A stretch of DNA of 64,000 nt. Origin: JAEZPW01 sp035629075. Its GTDB lineage: Bacteria > Acidobacteriota > Terriglobia > Terriglobales > Acidobacteriaceae. Under the pieces are notes generated by a model. That model did not search any database, was not told the DNA's origin, and was given only the letters and a program-made list of their open reading frames with translations. A program made the translations under genes and the position numbers. The stretch is taken from contig DASPIK010000080.1 of assembly GCA_035629075.1 (NCBI GenBank), positions 1 through 64,000 of the forward strand, written 5' to 3'. This document shows, piece after piece, positions 1 to 8,251 of this stretch (positions are counted from its first letter, which is position 1; the number at the start of each line of letters is the position of its first letter).

Positions 1-745
1 CGTAATAGACGGCGTCGGGGCGTTGCTTACGTGCCCAGATATCGAGCAGGACGAAGTCGCCTTCCTTGATAGGAAGCGACTTGGCGGCGGTAGGCTCATA
101 GTGGGGGTCGCCACTATGGGCGTTAACGCCTACGATTGGCACCTCACCATCGCTAGTAAGCCCTTCGCGCTTTAAGGCCTCCAGTATCCACTGCATCATC
201 TCGAACTCGTTCGTGCCGCCGTTGCGCACTCGACGGCCGATCTCCCGGAATGCCTCAGCGGTGATCGAATCGATAGCGTCGCGAGCTTCGAAGTGCGACC
301 GGATCTGATCTTCGGTCCAGGTGGCCTCAAATTGGGCTACGAGGTCGGCCGAAGTTAGGGGTGTCACCCCGAAGCTGCGGATCAACTCGACAGTTCCGGC
401 ATCGACCAGTCCGATGTAAGGGATGATGTTATTTGGCGAGTATTGCATGGCCACGCGCTTGTAAGGCGAGACCATCTCCTTGAGATTCTGCTGGAGTTCC
501 TGCCAGGCAGAGTACTCGCGCTTTGTGCCGGGAAGTGAATCCAGGTGCCCCGCCTCGATGCGGTGGACCAGCTTTACAGGTTCGCCCTGGGCTGGGATGA
601 GATAGAACCACCGTCGCGTGACCAACACGTCTTCTCGGAGACCGAGTACGCGGTAGGCAATCGGATCGCGATGATGGTGGTCATAGAACAACCACGCGTC
701 GGTGTCGCGCTGGCTAAGAGCAGTCTGAATTTCGTTCACGTTCAT
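1..745 (-). CDS. M24 family metallopeptidase (Xaa-Pro aminopeptidase-like), 3' end outside window
   Basis: The reverse strand is open from an ATG at 745 to the window edge (248 codons, no stop). The N-terminal part resembles the creatinase-type N domain of Xaa-Pro peptidases (region with WLFYDHHHRDP near residue 20). From about residue 140 the M24 pita-bread domain begins. The segment FVLLDIWARK close to the edge looks like the strand carrying the first metal-binding Asp, but the remaining ligands lie beyond position 1. Known role of the family: cytoplasmic removal of N-terminal residues preceding proline, using two metal ions. The gene is incomplete only because of the window boundary. Family confidence is good; exact substrate is unknown. 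Confidence 0.82.
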   Translation of the reverse strand, partial: MNVNEIQTALSQRDTDAWLFYDHHHRDPIAYRVLGLREDVLVTRRWFYLIPAQGEPVKLVHRIEAGHLDSLPGTKREYSAWQELQQNLKEMVSPYKRVAMQYSPNNIIPYIGLVDAGTVELIRSFGVTPLTSADLVAQFEATWTEDQIRSHFEARDAIDSITAEAFREIGRRVRNGGTNEFEMMQWILEALKREGLTSDGEVPIVGVNAHSGDPHYEPTAAKSLPIKEGDFVLLDIWARKQRPDAVYY

Positions 746-799
746 GGGCAAAGTCTATTGTAGCGAACGCGAGCGGAAGGGGCGAGTATTCGAAGAGGC

Positions 800-1027
800 T
801 CAGCGGTCTCTTTTCAGGCTGGCTTCCAGATCGGCAATTTGTGCCTGCATGTGCTGGATCTCAGGCTTCTGCAAAATGGCGTTGACCTGCTGGGCGAAAG
901 CTTCGGTGAATGCAGGACGATGTTCGAACATCATGGCTTTCAGTGACTCGATCTGAATCTTCAGGTCGAGCAGGAGCTTCTGCTGGTGGACCATGGCTTC
1001 GTAAATCTCTGAAAGGTTCTCTTCCAT
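800..1027 (-). CDS. small alpha-helical hypothetical protein (75 aa)
   Basis: An ATG at 1027 is preceded by a GGAG ribosome-binding site about 8 bases upstream, which favours this start over the longer open frame reaching 1168. The product is polar, has no membrane segment or signal peptide, and shows two stretches with coiled-coil character (residues 4-32 and 53-72, heptad-like spacing of I, L and M). It lies between the M24 peptidase gene and the aspartyl-protease-like gene on the same strand and could be co-transcribed with them. I do not recognise a family; a structural or partner-binding helix protein is the most that can be said. Confidence 0.55.
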   Translation of the reverse strand: MEENLSEIYEAMVHQQKLLLDLKIQIESLKAMMFEHRPAFTEAFAQQVNAILQKPEIQHMQAQIADLEASLKRDR

Positions 1028-1130
1028 TTGTTGTCTCCGAGTGGGTTTACCGCGTATTCGATGCGCTGGAACGATGAAAGGACGAATGGTTGCTGTTTCC
1101 ATTGATCGCCCGATCATCACTGTTGTCTTG

Positions 1131-2072
1131 TCAGTCGGACACACCGAAGCGTTTGCGGTACGGATCAACGATGATTGTCCGGTCGAAGAATGGGGCGTTG
1201 CCGAAGAGGCCGGCTATCCGACCATCAAACAAATGTAGTTCTACTTGGCGATTCGGCGTGTAAAAGACTAGTGGGTTGTCGAGCTTGACTCCGCCGACCT
1301 CCATGGAACCTCGCAGCGGTGCCGCAACCCACCTTACCTTTTCTCCCCATCTGTTGCCTACGATCTGCAGATTGTTGGGCTCATCTCCGTTTCGGCCGGT
1401 AAGAGCGCGCCAGCGCGCCTCATCAGTGATGAGCGCTTGACTGCTAGATGCCGTATCGAAGAAGAAATCATCTTTGTACTGCTTTCCCGCCAGAGTGAGC
1501 GCCACGTAATACCTGTCGTCTCGATAGATACCTTCGACGAAGGTCATGCGCCGTTCGACATAATGATCTGGTAATGCTTGCCAATCAAGAATGAGCAAAC
1601 GCTGCTTAGGGAAATCGATGGTTAGGTTATGGTGGGCAAAGAATTCCATGCCCAGTGTCCCAATCACTTCTGGCCCACGGCCGCCCAGGGCATGTCCAAA
1701 TTTCTCAACGAGGCGGACTGGATAGTTCACGACGTCGTGATTGGCAATAGTTCCGGTGAAGCTAGTTTTGTTATCGCTGGAGCCATGTTTCCTGATTAGT
1801 TCCAAATACGGAACATCGTAAAACATCGTAATTGCACCAGTATCAACCTGCATGTAGTACGTGTGCTTGTCTTCGGGAACCCGCACCGGGACGAGAAGGG
1901 CAGCTTTAGCAAAGTGAAGATCTCCCACATCGGCCGCCTCCCACAGAAATTCGCACCAATTTGCGCTGTGCTCTGGGGCGGTTGGAGCGGAGGGGGGCAT
2001 CTGCATGTTCTGCCCGGTGGAACCGCCTGCAAGGGCCATGACGGCGACTACAACCCTAATCACTACTCTCAT
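1131..2072 (-). CDS. secreted retropepsin-like aspartyl protease family protein
   Basis: The 313-residue product starts with a Sec-type signal peptide (basic MRVVIR, hydrophobic core, then AGGSTGQ). Two aspartate motifs are visible: VDTGA near residue 78 and FFDTASS near residue 205. Each is followed by a G-x-x-G-containing strand typical of retropepsin-like folds (VIGTLGMEFF; AGLFGNAPFF). That layout suggests two fused retropepsin-like halves in one chain, the arrangement needed for a monomeric aspartyl protease. The second motif is DTA rather than DTG, so catalysis is uncertain. It is predicted to act outside the inner membrane. It is oriented like its neighbours with no clear operon link. 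Confidence 0.6.
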   Translation of the reverse strand: MRVVIRVVVAVMALAGGSTGQNMQMPPSAPTAPEHSANWCEFLWEAADVGDLHFAKAALLVPVRVPEDKHTYYMQVDTGAITMFYDVPYLELIRKHGSSDNKTSFTGTIANHDVVNYPVRLVEKFGHALGGRGPEVIGTLGMEFFAHHNLTIDFPKQRLLILDWQALPDHYVERRMTFVEGIYRDDRYYVALTLAGKQYKDDFFFDTASSSQALITDEARWRALTGRNGDEPNNLQIVGNRWGEKVRWVAAPLRGSMEVGGVKLDNPLVFYTPNRQVELHLFDGRIAGLFGNAPFFDRTIIVDPYRKRFGVSD

Positions 2073-2206
2073 ATGACCGTTCCTTTCTGATAACGCCAGA
2101 GAGACAGGACAGGACGATTCCCGAACGCGTGCTTATAAGCGGTGTTGATTGTACGACAGCATCGGCGGACAGAATACTCGGAACGTGTGCCGGTTAGTTG
2201 GGGCCA

Positions 2207-2959
2207 TCACTGTACTGGTTTTGGAAAAGCACGCCGCTTTGCGCGGGTTCCGAGGACTTCGGCCTTCATGGCCGGCGGCAGGGTTTCACACGCTGTTCGC
2301 AGAACGAGGCGCGGTGCGCGGTCACGAATCTCCATAAGGTATGGCAGTGCGCTATAGCGGTTGTACTTCGCCGTTTCCCGCAGAAGCCAGCCAAGCCCCT
2401 TCTGCACCATGTCGTCGGGGTCGGTTAGCAGTGTTTCCGTAAGTCGCTTGATATCGTCGAAGAACATCTGCTGGCGAGTGCCGCGGATCAGAGCTACACA
2501 GGCTGCGCGACGATACCACCGGTTCTGCGATTTGGCCCAGCGAAAGGCAGCCGACCTTCGTTTCGGCTCGGCTACGATCATCGAGGCAAGCAGGTAATAG
2601 ACCAGCGAATCGTGGCTCGCCCAGTTGCTCACACGACCGATCCAGGATTCGAACAGTCGGAACTCGTTGTCGCCAAATTCGTCGATGCTCTTTTTTAGAA
2701 GCTCAACTGCGAGCACATCTTCTTCGAGCACTTCGCCTCGAAACAGGTCATCGGCGACCTGGACCATGTAGGCCAAGCCGCAATCGTCGAGCAGTGACCG
2801 GCGGAAACGCAAGGCGACTTTGCGGAGCTCGTTCGTGTACCAGCCCCGTGACTTGACCTGCTCTTTGAAGAACCATTGCACTTCCACGCTATGTGGGGCA
2901 GAGCCACCGTCCTTGAGGACGCGGCGGATGTGGGCGGCGATGTACTGGACAGGTTTCAT
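2207..2959 (-). CDS. AlkD-like DNA alkylation repair (HEAT-repeat) protein
   Basis: The 250-residue protein is all-helical with the appearance of HEAT-like repeats. Features shared with the AlkD family include an NWASHDSL segment near residue 112 and WYRRAACVAL near residue 148. Known members are DNA glycosylases that excise positively charged alkylated bases (3-methyladenine, 7-methylguanine) without base flipping; many relatives are only binding proteins. The ATG at 2959 has no strong Shine-Dalgarno sequence. It ends 133 bases downstream of the aspartyl-protease-like gene's start and begins 17 bases beyond the stop of the transporter gene, so co-transcription with the transporter is plausible. 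Confidence 0.72.
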   Translation of the reverse strand: MKPVQYIAAHIRRVLKDGGSAPHSVEVQWFFKEQVKSRGWYTNELRKVALRFRRSLLDDCGLAYMVQVADDLFRGEVLEEDVLAVELLKKSIDEFGDNEFRLFESWIGRVSNWASHDSLVYYLLASMIVAEPKRRSAAFRWAKSQNRWYRRAACVALIRGTRQQMFFDDIKRLTETLLTDPDDMVQKGLGWLLRETAKYNRYSALPYLMEIRDRAPRLVLRTACETLPPAMKAEVLGTRAKRRAFPKPVQ

Positions 2960-2975
2960 GGAATCGTAACGCCGT

Positions 2976-4265
2976 TTAGGATGCTACTGTCTCCTGCTTC
3001 ACTTCGTGCGTGGCCGGCTGCACCAGCCGGTCGTAGACCCACAAGAGCAACGCCGTCAGCACGCCCACGGCTGTCACCGCCAACCAGATGCGTGTTGGCT
3101 GGTTCTGCAACTCGCCAAAGTGGCGCAACAGCTTTCCACCGAGCCAGCCGCCGATTAGAGATCCGATCCCTATGGGCAGGAACGCAAAACCCATGTAGGT
3201 GCCCTGCTGCCCCGGGGGCGCCAGGCGCGAGATGTATTCGTAATAGCGCGGCGACTGAATGATTTCGCCGATTGCCACGACCACCAACGTAAGCGCTGCC
3301 ATTGGCACTGTCGGCCGAACGACCAAGATCAGCCACGCCAATCCGGAAATGAGTGTGCCCAGCGTAATCGCCCGGAACGCCGGCATCTTCTGGTTGAGGA
3401 TGTTCACGACCACGGTGAGTGCGATCACGGTCAGCGGTCCTGCAGTCAGGAGCAGTTCGGTGTCGGCCTTCGGGTCTATGTACCGCACTACGTACAGTGG
3501 CAGCGTGATGAACTCCTGCCAGAACACCACCCAGTATCCGGAGAAGATCAGGAGAAACAGCATGAAACGCGGGTTGGACAGTACGACCCACATGTTCCGC
3601 GCCGTCTCGCCCAGGTTTGTTGCGTGCACTTCGTTCGCTTTTCGCGGCTCGCGGAACAGCAGCAGCACTGCGAAGAACATCAGCAGGACGCTCAACGCCG
3701 CCACGCGGAACACGTCATCGACTTCCAGGTGCTTATGTACACGCGAGGCCATGAACGGACCCAGCGCGCTGCCTACATTGACCAGCGTGTAGTAGATCGA
3801 GTAACCGATCGACCGTACCTGCTCATTCGAGGCCCGCGCGGTCGTGCCCACAATGCTCGGCTTCACCAGCGCAATGCCCAGCGCCGGCAGCATGAGGACG
3901 AAGACGACCAGCAGCGTCAGAGGTACTGCCTCGCGCACGGGCATCATCCAGGGCGCACGCAGCGATCCGAGCAGGAAATATGAGACCGCCAGGATGGCGT
4001 ACGCCAGCGACAGCGCTCGCCGGAAGCCCATGCGGTCCGCAATCGCGCCACCGAATGCCGCCAGGAACCACACCAAGCCGCCGAAGAGTCCGGCTAATTC
4101 GCTGGCTCGTTCTGTCGGAAAATCGAGGCTTTCGTGCAGGTATCGTGCGAGCGACGCGAAAGCTGCATAGTAGGAAAGTCGCTCAAATAGCTCAGTGATG
4201 TTCGCGACCCAGAACGGGCGCTCAAACCCAGTGCGGATATCATGCCAGCGCTGCGCGAAGGACAA
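2976..4265 (-). CDS. MFS transporter of the POT/peptide-transporter type
   Basis: The 429-residue protein has about 12 hydrophobic segments and, after a short cytoplasmic N terminus, the sequence ITELFERLSYYA. This matches the ExxERFxYY signature on helix 1 of proton-coupled oligopeptide transporters. It is shorter than typical POT proteins (450-500 residues) and its remaining loops look more like general MFS drug/solute carriers (GGAIADRMGFRR between helices 2 and 3). No in-frame ATG lies near the N terminus. TTG at 4265 is chosen because a strong GAGGAGA ribosome-binding site sits about 7 bases upstream. Likely role: proton-driven uptake of peptides or related solutes across the inner membrane. 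Confidence 0.78.
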   Translation of the reverse strand: MSFAQRWHDIRTGFERPFWVANITELFERLSYYAAFASLARYLHESLDFPTERASELAGLFGGLVWFLAAFGGAIADRMGFRRALSLAYAILAVSYFLLGSLRAPWMMPVREAVPLTLLVVFVLMLPALGIALVKPSIVGTTARASNEQVRSIGYSIYYTLVNVGSALGPFMASRVHKHLEVDDVFRVAALSVLLMFFAVLLLFREPRKANEVHATNLGETARNMWVVLSNPRFMLFLLIFSGYWVVFWQEFITLPLYVVRYIDPKADTELLLTAGPLTVIALTVVVNILNQKMPAFRAITLGTLISGLAWLILVVRPTVPMAALTLVVVAIGEIIQSPRYYEYISRLAPPGQQGTYMGFAFLPIGIGSLIGGWLGGKLLRHFGELQNQPTRIWLAVTAVGVLTALLLWVYDRLVQPATHEVKQETVAS

Positions 4266-4338
4266 ATTGTTCTCCTCGTGAGGACGGCACCACGTCGAAG
4301 TAGCGGATCAGGATTAAACCGCTACCACACAGGCACGT

Positions 4339-4638
4339 TCACATCTCGACTTGATGCCGTAAACGCTGCTCGATTTGTGTGGCAGAGACACCGATGACTC
4401 GAATGACCTTCTGCCGGCTCGTTTCGCCAGCAGCTATGGTAACCGAGGACCGCGGGACGTCCAACAATTCGGAAAGGAACTTGATGCATGCCTCGTTCGC
4501 CTTGCCTTCGACCGGGGGCGCCGTGAGGGCCAGCTTCAGTGCGTCACCTACCTCACCGGCAATGGCGTTCTTTTTCGCGCGAGGGTGAACCTTGACGGAG
4601 AATGTCGCACCTTGCGGAGTGTCGCGGATGGGAATCAT
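4339..4638 (-). CDS. yggU: DUF167 (YggU/UPF0235) family protein
   Basis: The 99-residue protein contains the family hallmarks VKVHPRAKKNAI near residue 15, then KLALTAPPVEGKANEACIKF and a GETSRQKVIRV strand. These define the DUF167 fold, widespread but without an established biochemical function. It is the last gene of a three-gene operon: the membrane-protein gene stops at 4640 and this ATG is at 4638, so they are separated by one base. Linkage to a yggS homologue two genes upstream is the common arrangement (yggS-yggT-yggU), supporting the call. Confidence 0.85.
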   Translation of the reverse strand: MIPIRDTPQGATFSVKVHPRAKKNAIAGEVGDALKLALTAPPVEGKANEACIKFLSELLDVPRSSVTIAAGETSRQKVIRVIGVSATQIEQRLRHQVEM

Positions 4639-4639
4639 G

Positions 4640-4966
4640 CTAGCCCCAGATGGAGAATATCGTCTCGATCACGGCTGCCACGACGAGAATAGGCGCCTGC
4701 GGATTCTGCCGCAGAACACTTGCCATGCTGAAGGCGTTCGCCAGGCTGAGCGATAACACGAACAAGTTTGCGAACACCGATGCAAAACGCAGCATGCCGC
4801 TCGAAGATCCGGCGCGTGCCACGTTTACCAATCCGGCAAGCACGATCATGGCTCCCGGTGCATAGACAGAAATGCCTCCAAGTCCATGTGCGCGGAACGT
4901 GAATGCGGTCCATACCAATCCCAGAATGACAAGCACCCAGCCAAACAGTTGATCAACGATTTTCAT
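4640..4966 (-). CDS. small integral membrane protein (108 aa) in the yggS operon
   Basis: Four hydrophobic segments are visible (about residues 7-24, 32-50, 60-83 and 90-107), so this is an inner-membrane protein with very short loops. It sits immediately after the yggS stop codon and one base before the DUF167 gene, the position usually taken by yggT. The sequence does not show the YggT pattern I would expect (two related hairpins with conserved Arg/Asn-Pro loops), so I do not assign it to that family. Function unknown; translational coupling to its neighbours suggests a shared role. Confidence 0.65.
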   Translation of the reverse strand: MKIVDQLFGWVLVILGLVWTAFTFRAHGLGGISVYAPGAMIVLAGLVNVARAGSSSGMLRFASVFANLFVLSLSLANAFSMASVLRQNPQAPILVVAAVIETIFSIWG

Positions 4967-5671
4967 CTAGAGCTTGGTCCTCCGCCCGAAAATTGCCGTG
5001 CCGATGCGCACCTGAGTTGATCCTTCTTCGATGGCCACTTGAAAGTCGTTCGACATGCCCATCGATAACACATCAAGGCCGACTCCGGGCAGATTACGTT
5101 TGGCAAGGTCCTCGCGAATATGGCGAAGCATGCGGAAATAGGGACGAGCGTGCTCGGGGTTTTCGCTCCAAGGCGGAATCGTCATAAGCCCGCAGATTCG
5201 GACGTGCTGAAGCTGGGGGGCGGCGAGAAGAATTTCTTCAAGTTCGAGCGAAACTGGCGGTACGCCGGATTTCTGTTCCTCACCACCGACGTTGATCTCA
5301 ATCAAAACAGGCAATTGCTTTTCTAATCTGGCGGCTGCGTCGTTCAACTTTCTCAACAGGCGTGCGGAATCGATGCTGTCGATGCAGTTGAAAAGCTCCA
5401 CCGCTCTAGCTGCCTTGTTGGACTGCAGGTGGCCGATCAGATGGTAAGTCGTACCTTCGCGTGCGCCAAGGGTGGGTGCTTTCTCCGCGAATTCCTGAAC
5501 GCGATTTTCGCCGAATACACGCTGCCCGGCTTCATATGCTTCTTCGATCCGCTCTGCCGGAAAAGTCTTGCTGACCGCCATCAACTCCACTTCGGCGGAG
5601 TTGCGCCCGGCACGCGTTGCAGCTTTTGCGATTTGTTCTCGAATGAGCGAGAGGTTGTCTGCGATCGACAT
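4967..5671 (-). CDS. yggS: YggS/PROSC family pyridoxal-phosphate-binding protein
   Basis: The 234-residue protein has the family's alanine-racemase-like barrel. AVSKTFPAERI near residue 33 carries the PLP-binding lysine, GENRVQE follows near residue 55, HLIGHLQSNKA near residue 78, IDSIDS near residue 97, and a C-terminal GMSNDFQVAIEEGSTQVRIG segment contacts the cofactor phosphate. Known members bind PLP without racemase activity and maintain vitamin B6 and amino-acid homeostasis. It is the first gene of the operon with the membrane protein and the DUF167 gene; its stop codon abuts the next start. Confidence 0.93.
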   Translation of the reverse strand: MSIADNLSLIREQIAKAATRAGRNSAEVELMAVSKTFPAERIEEAYEAGQRVFGENRVQEFAEKAPTLGAREGTTYHLIGHLQSNKAARAVELFNCIDSIDSARLLRKLNDAAARLEKQLPVLIEINVGGEEQKSGVPPVSLELEEILLAAPQLQHVRICGLMTIPPWSENPEHARPYFRMLRHIREDLAKRNLPGVGLDVLSMGMSNDFQVAIEEGSTQVRIGTAIFGRRTKL

Positions 5672-5742
5672 CGGAAACAGCTTAGCAAACCGGACAGGTC
5701 AGAGGGCAGAGGGAAGAGGGCCGAGGGAAAGGGGAATGCTTC

Positions 5743-5805
5743 TGTCATCCCGACCGGAGCCGCACGCTTTTGCGGCGAAGTGGAAGGACCTTGTGTTTTG
5801 CGAAG
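5743..5805. repeat. candidate dispersed intergenic repeat (GTCATCC type)
   Basis: A non-coding block reads GTCATCCCGACCGGAG, then a small hairpin (CCGC ... GCGG) and GCGAAGTGGAAGGACCT. A related core (GTCATCC, GCGAAG, GATCT) occurs inverted near 19437-19505. Similar GTCATCC...GCGAAG...GA(C/T)CT elements are, from memory, frequent between genes in acidobacterial genomes. Flanking purine-rich GAGGG runs (5700-5735) add low complexity. Confidence 0.4.
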
Positions 5806-5885
5806 CTGCCAACAGCGACTTAGGTCTCGCACTACTGCAACAGCAATTTTGGTGGCGCATGCCATCAGCCATTTAGGTCGCGCAT

Positions 5886-5919
5886 AAAAAAGGCAGAAGG
5901 AATCGTCCCTCTGCCTTTT
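5886..5919 (-). terminator. rho-independent terminator of the OPT transporter gene
   Basis: A 13-base-pair stem with one mismatch (5888-5900 with 5907-5919) encloses a 6-base loop. On the reverse strand the stem is followed by a run of six T residues (5891-5886). It lies 19 bases beyond the stop codon of the OPT gene and upstream of yggS, so it should end OPT transcription before the yggS operon. Confidence 0.75.
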
Positions 5920-5937
5920 ACCCTCTTACCTCTGCCC

Positions 5938-7992
5938 TTACATAATCGCGGTCGGCGGTGCCGGCTCGTCCGGGTTGCCAGCGTTCTTCAATGGAAGCGA
6001 AATCATCAGGAACGCCAGACCTGCCAGGACGACAAAGCCGAGAATCGCTGGCGGCGTATCGAAGATACGCGGAACGGGCCATTCTCTCCAGCGGAAGACC
6101 GCAATGACGATGCCCATCAGTGCCTCGCCTGCGATCAGACCGGATGCGGTGAGCACGCCAGCGTTTTCGATGCGGGCCTTCTGCGCGTCGTTGAAGTTGC
6201 GCTTATCGCGCAGCGTGTCAGTGAGCCAACGGAACAGGCCGCCTACGAAGATGGCGAAAGTCGTTTCGAGCGGCAGATACATGCCGACGGCAACCAGCAT
6301 TGGGCTGCGAACGCCGAGCATGATCATAGCGATGCCCATCGCGATTCCAACAACGATAAGCGGCCAGGCCATTTCGCCGCCGACGATGCCCTGCGAGAGC
6401 ATGGCCATCAGGCCGGCCTGCGGTGCGGACAATTGGCGATCTCCGAAACCGATGCCGCCCGCATTGATGTTGCCGTAATGCAGCACCATCAGCGGGAAGT
6501 ACAGGGCGAGGCTGGCGACGGCGATTCCGATGAAGTCGCCGATCTGCATGTACTTCGGTGTGCCGCCCAGAATATGACCGACCTTGAGGTCCTGAAGCAT
6601 TTCGCCGGCGACCGCCGACGAGACGCAGACCACTGCTGCGACGCCCAGCACTGCGGCCACGCCGGTAATTCCGCTTACGCCGATGGTGACCATTAGCAGA
6701 GCCGAAATGATCAGCGTCGCAAGCGTAAGGCCGGAGATCGGGTTGTTGGAGGAACCGATCATGCCGACCAGGTTTCCGCTCACAGCGGCGAAGAAGAATC
6801 CGAGGACGATCATCACGACGGCCGCGGTTGCGCCACCACTGATGTGCCCGGCGAAATACGAGTAGAGAGCGACCATGCAGAGCAGGGCGACGAACAGTCC
6901 GCCGAACACGATCTTGGCACTCAGGTCGCGCTCAGTACGGTTCGTGGCGACAGCAGTGCTCGTGCTGCTCTTCTTCAGGTCAGCGACGGCACGCTTCATG
7001 CCGATCGCTAAATTCTTGCGCATACGGAAAAGGGTGTAGCTGGCTCCGACCAACATGCCACCGACAGCGATCGGACGCACGACGAAGCGCCACACGGCCG
7101 CTGCCTGGCCTTCCCAGTAACCGGTCCCCGGTGCGACGCCGAGCGACGCGACGAAGTCGGGCCCCTTCAGGAACATGATGAGTGGAACGAGCAGGCCCCA
7201 GGCGAGTACGCCGCCGGAGAAGTTGAGTGCAGCGAGTTTCGGGCCAATGATGTAGCCAACGCCGAGGTACGCAGGGCTGACCGCTGGTGCGGAAAAGGTG
7301 GTTTCGGCTCCGACGGGCAGCCTTGCCGCATCTGTGCCCGTTCCCATTCGGATGAAGCTCTTGCCTAGCTGACCGATGTGGAGAACGAAGTCCTTGCTGG
7401 CGCTGAATAGGTTGAACTGGCCGAGCAGGTATACGAGACCGCCAATGCCCATGTTGGCGAAAAGAATCTTGGCGGCGGTAGAGCCACGCTGGCCTGCCTT
7501 GTGGATTTCGGCGGCGGCAACGGACTCGGGATAGGGAAGCTCTGGGTCTTCCACCATCACTCGGCGCAACAGGGTGACAAAGAGAATACCCAACGTGCCA
7601 CCCACTGCCATGAGCACGGTGGATTTCCAGTAAGCGGTCTTGAAGTCAAATACTGGCCACGCGCCGGAAATGACGAATGCCGGGATTGTGAAGATTGCGC
7701 CAGCGGCTACCGACTCACCGATGGAGCCGACCGTACGGGCCATGTTCTCTTCGAGAATCGAGCCCTTCATCAGGCGCAGCACAGCCATGGCGATCACGGC
7801 GGCCGGATAGGTTGCGGCAATGGTCATGCCGGCGCGCAACCCGAGGTAAGCATTGGCGGCGCCCAAAACGACGGTCATGATCAGACCAAGAATCACAGCA
7901 CGAGCCGTGAATTCGGTCATACTCATATCGGCGGGAACGTAAGGCCGGAACTTCGGACTAGCAGCCGGAGGCGGCGATGTCTGCGTGCTCAT
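5938..7992 (-). CDS. OPT family oligopeptide transporter
   Basis: The 684-residue protein is highly hydrophobic with about 14-16 membrane segments. Family features include LGLRAGMTIAATYPAAVIAM near residue 50, PELPYPESVAAAEIHKAG near residue 145, and NPISGLTLATLI near residue 430. Prokaryotic OPT proteins import oligopeptides or metal chelates with protons. The open frame extends 67 codons further upstream, but that part is not hydrophobic or OPT-like. The ATG at 7992 has an AGGA ribosome-binding site 7 bases upstream, so I take it as the start. It is monocistronic, with its own promoter candidate and terminator. Confidence 0.9.
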   Translation of the reverse strand: MSTQTSPPPAASPKFRPYVPADMSMTEFTARAVILGLIMTVVLGAANAYLGLRAGMTIAATYPAAVIAMAVLRLMKGSILEENMARTVGSIGESVAAGAIFTIPAFVISGAWPVFDFKTAYWKSTVLMAVGGTLGILFVTLLRRVMVEDPELPYPESVAAAEIHKAGQRGSTAAKILFANMGIGGLVYLLGQFNLFSASKDFVLHIGQLGKSFIRMGTGTDAARLPVGAETTFSAPAVSPAYLGVGYIIGPKLAALNFSGGVLAWGLLVPLIMFLKGPDFVASLGVAPGTGYWEGQAAAVWRFVVRPIAVGGMLVGASYTLFRMRKNLAIGMKRAVADLKKSSTSTAVATNRTERDLSAKIVFGGLFVALLCMVALYSYFAGHISGGATAAVVMIVLGFFFAAVSGNLVGMIGSSNNPISGLTLATLIISALLMVTIGVSGITGVAAVLGVAAVVCVSSAVAGEMLQDLKVGHILGGTPKYMQIGDFIGIAVASLALYFPLMVLHYGNINAGGIGFGDRQLSAPQAGLMAMLSQGIVGGEMAWPLIVVGIAMGIAMIMLGVRSPMLVAVGMYLPLETTFAIFVGGLFRWLTDTLRDKRNFNDAQKARIENAGVLTASGLIAGEALMGIVIAVFRWREWPVPRIFDTPPAILGFVVLAGLAFLMISLPLKNAGNPDEPAPPTAIM

Positions 7993-8048
7993 GAAAGATC
8001 CTCGCGAGATGGTAAACAGTCCAACAGCAATTTTAGGTGGAACTGCGC

Positions 8049-8077
8049 AAATTAGCACGTGAATCCACGTTAAACAA
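8049..8077 (-). promoter_or_regulatory. candidate sigma70 promoter with embedded palindrome, for the OPT gene
   Basis: On the reverse strand TTGTTT (8077-8072) and TAATTT (8054-8049) are separated by 17 bases. The spacer contains a perfect inverted repeat ACGTG-4-CACGT (8057-8070), a possible repressor or activator site. The predicted start is near 8042, about 50 bases before the OPT ATG. Predicted by eye only. Confidence 0.4.
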
Positions 8078-8180
8078 GGCTGATCAGAGCAAAAGCGGGA
8101 TTGTAAGCTGCACAGTACGTGCTGGTCAGCTTGGCTGCGGTGGTTCTTTGTAAGAGGGCAGCGGCTTTCCTGAATGGGCA

Positions 8181-8209
8181 TTGAACCCGGCACTCCACCC
8201 GTTTATACT
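8181..8209 (+). promoter_or_regulatory. candidate sigma70 promoter of comF
   Basis: TTGAAC (8181-8186) and TATACT (8204-8209) are separated by exactly 17 bases, a near-consensus housekeeping promoter. The predicted transcription start is about 8216, some 35 bases ahead of the comF start. It is divergent from the OPT promoter. Confidence 0.6.
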
Positions 8210-8251
8210 TTGGAGTGACAGATTCCGGAAGGCTGAGCAAGGCCCTTCTGG

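Noticed and set aside
7993..8193. 67-codon upstream extension of the OPT transporter
   Set aside because: The extension is not OPT-like, crosses the predicted promoter, and the downstream ATG at 7992 has a good ribosome-binding site.
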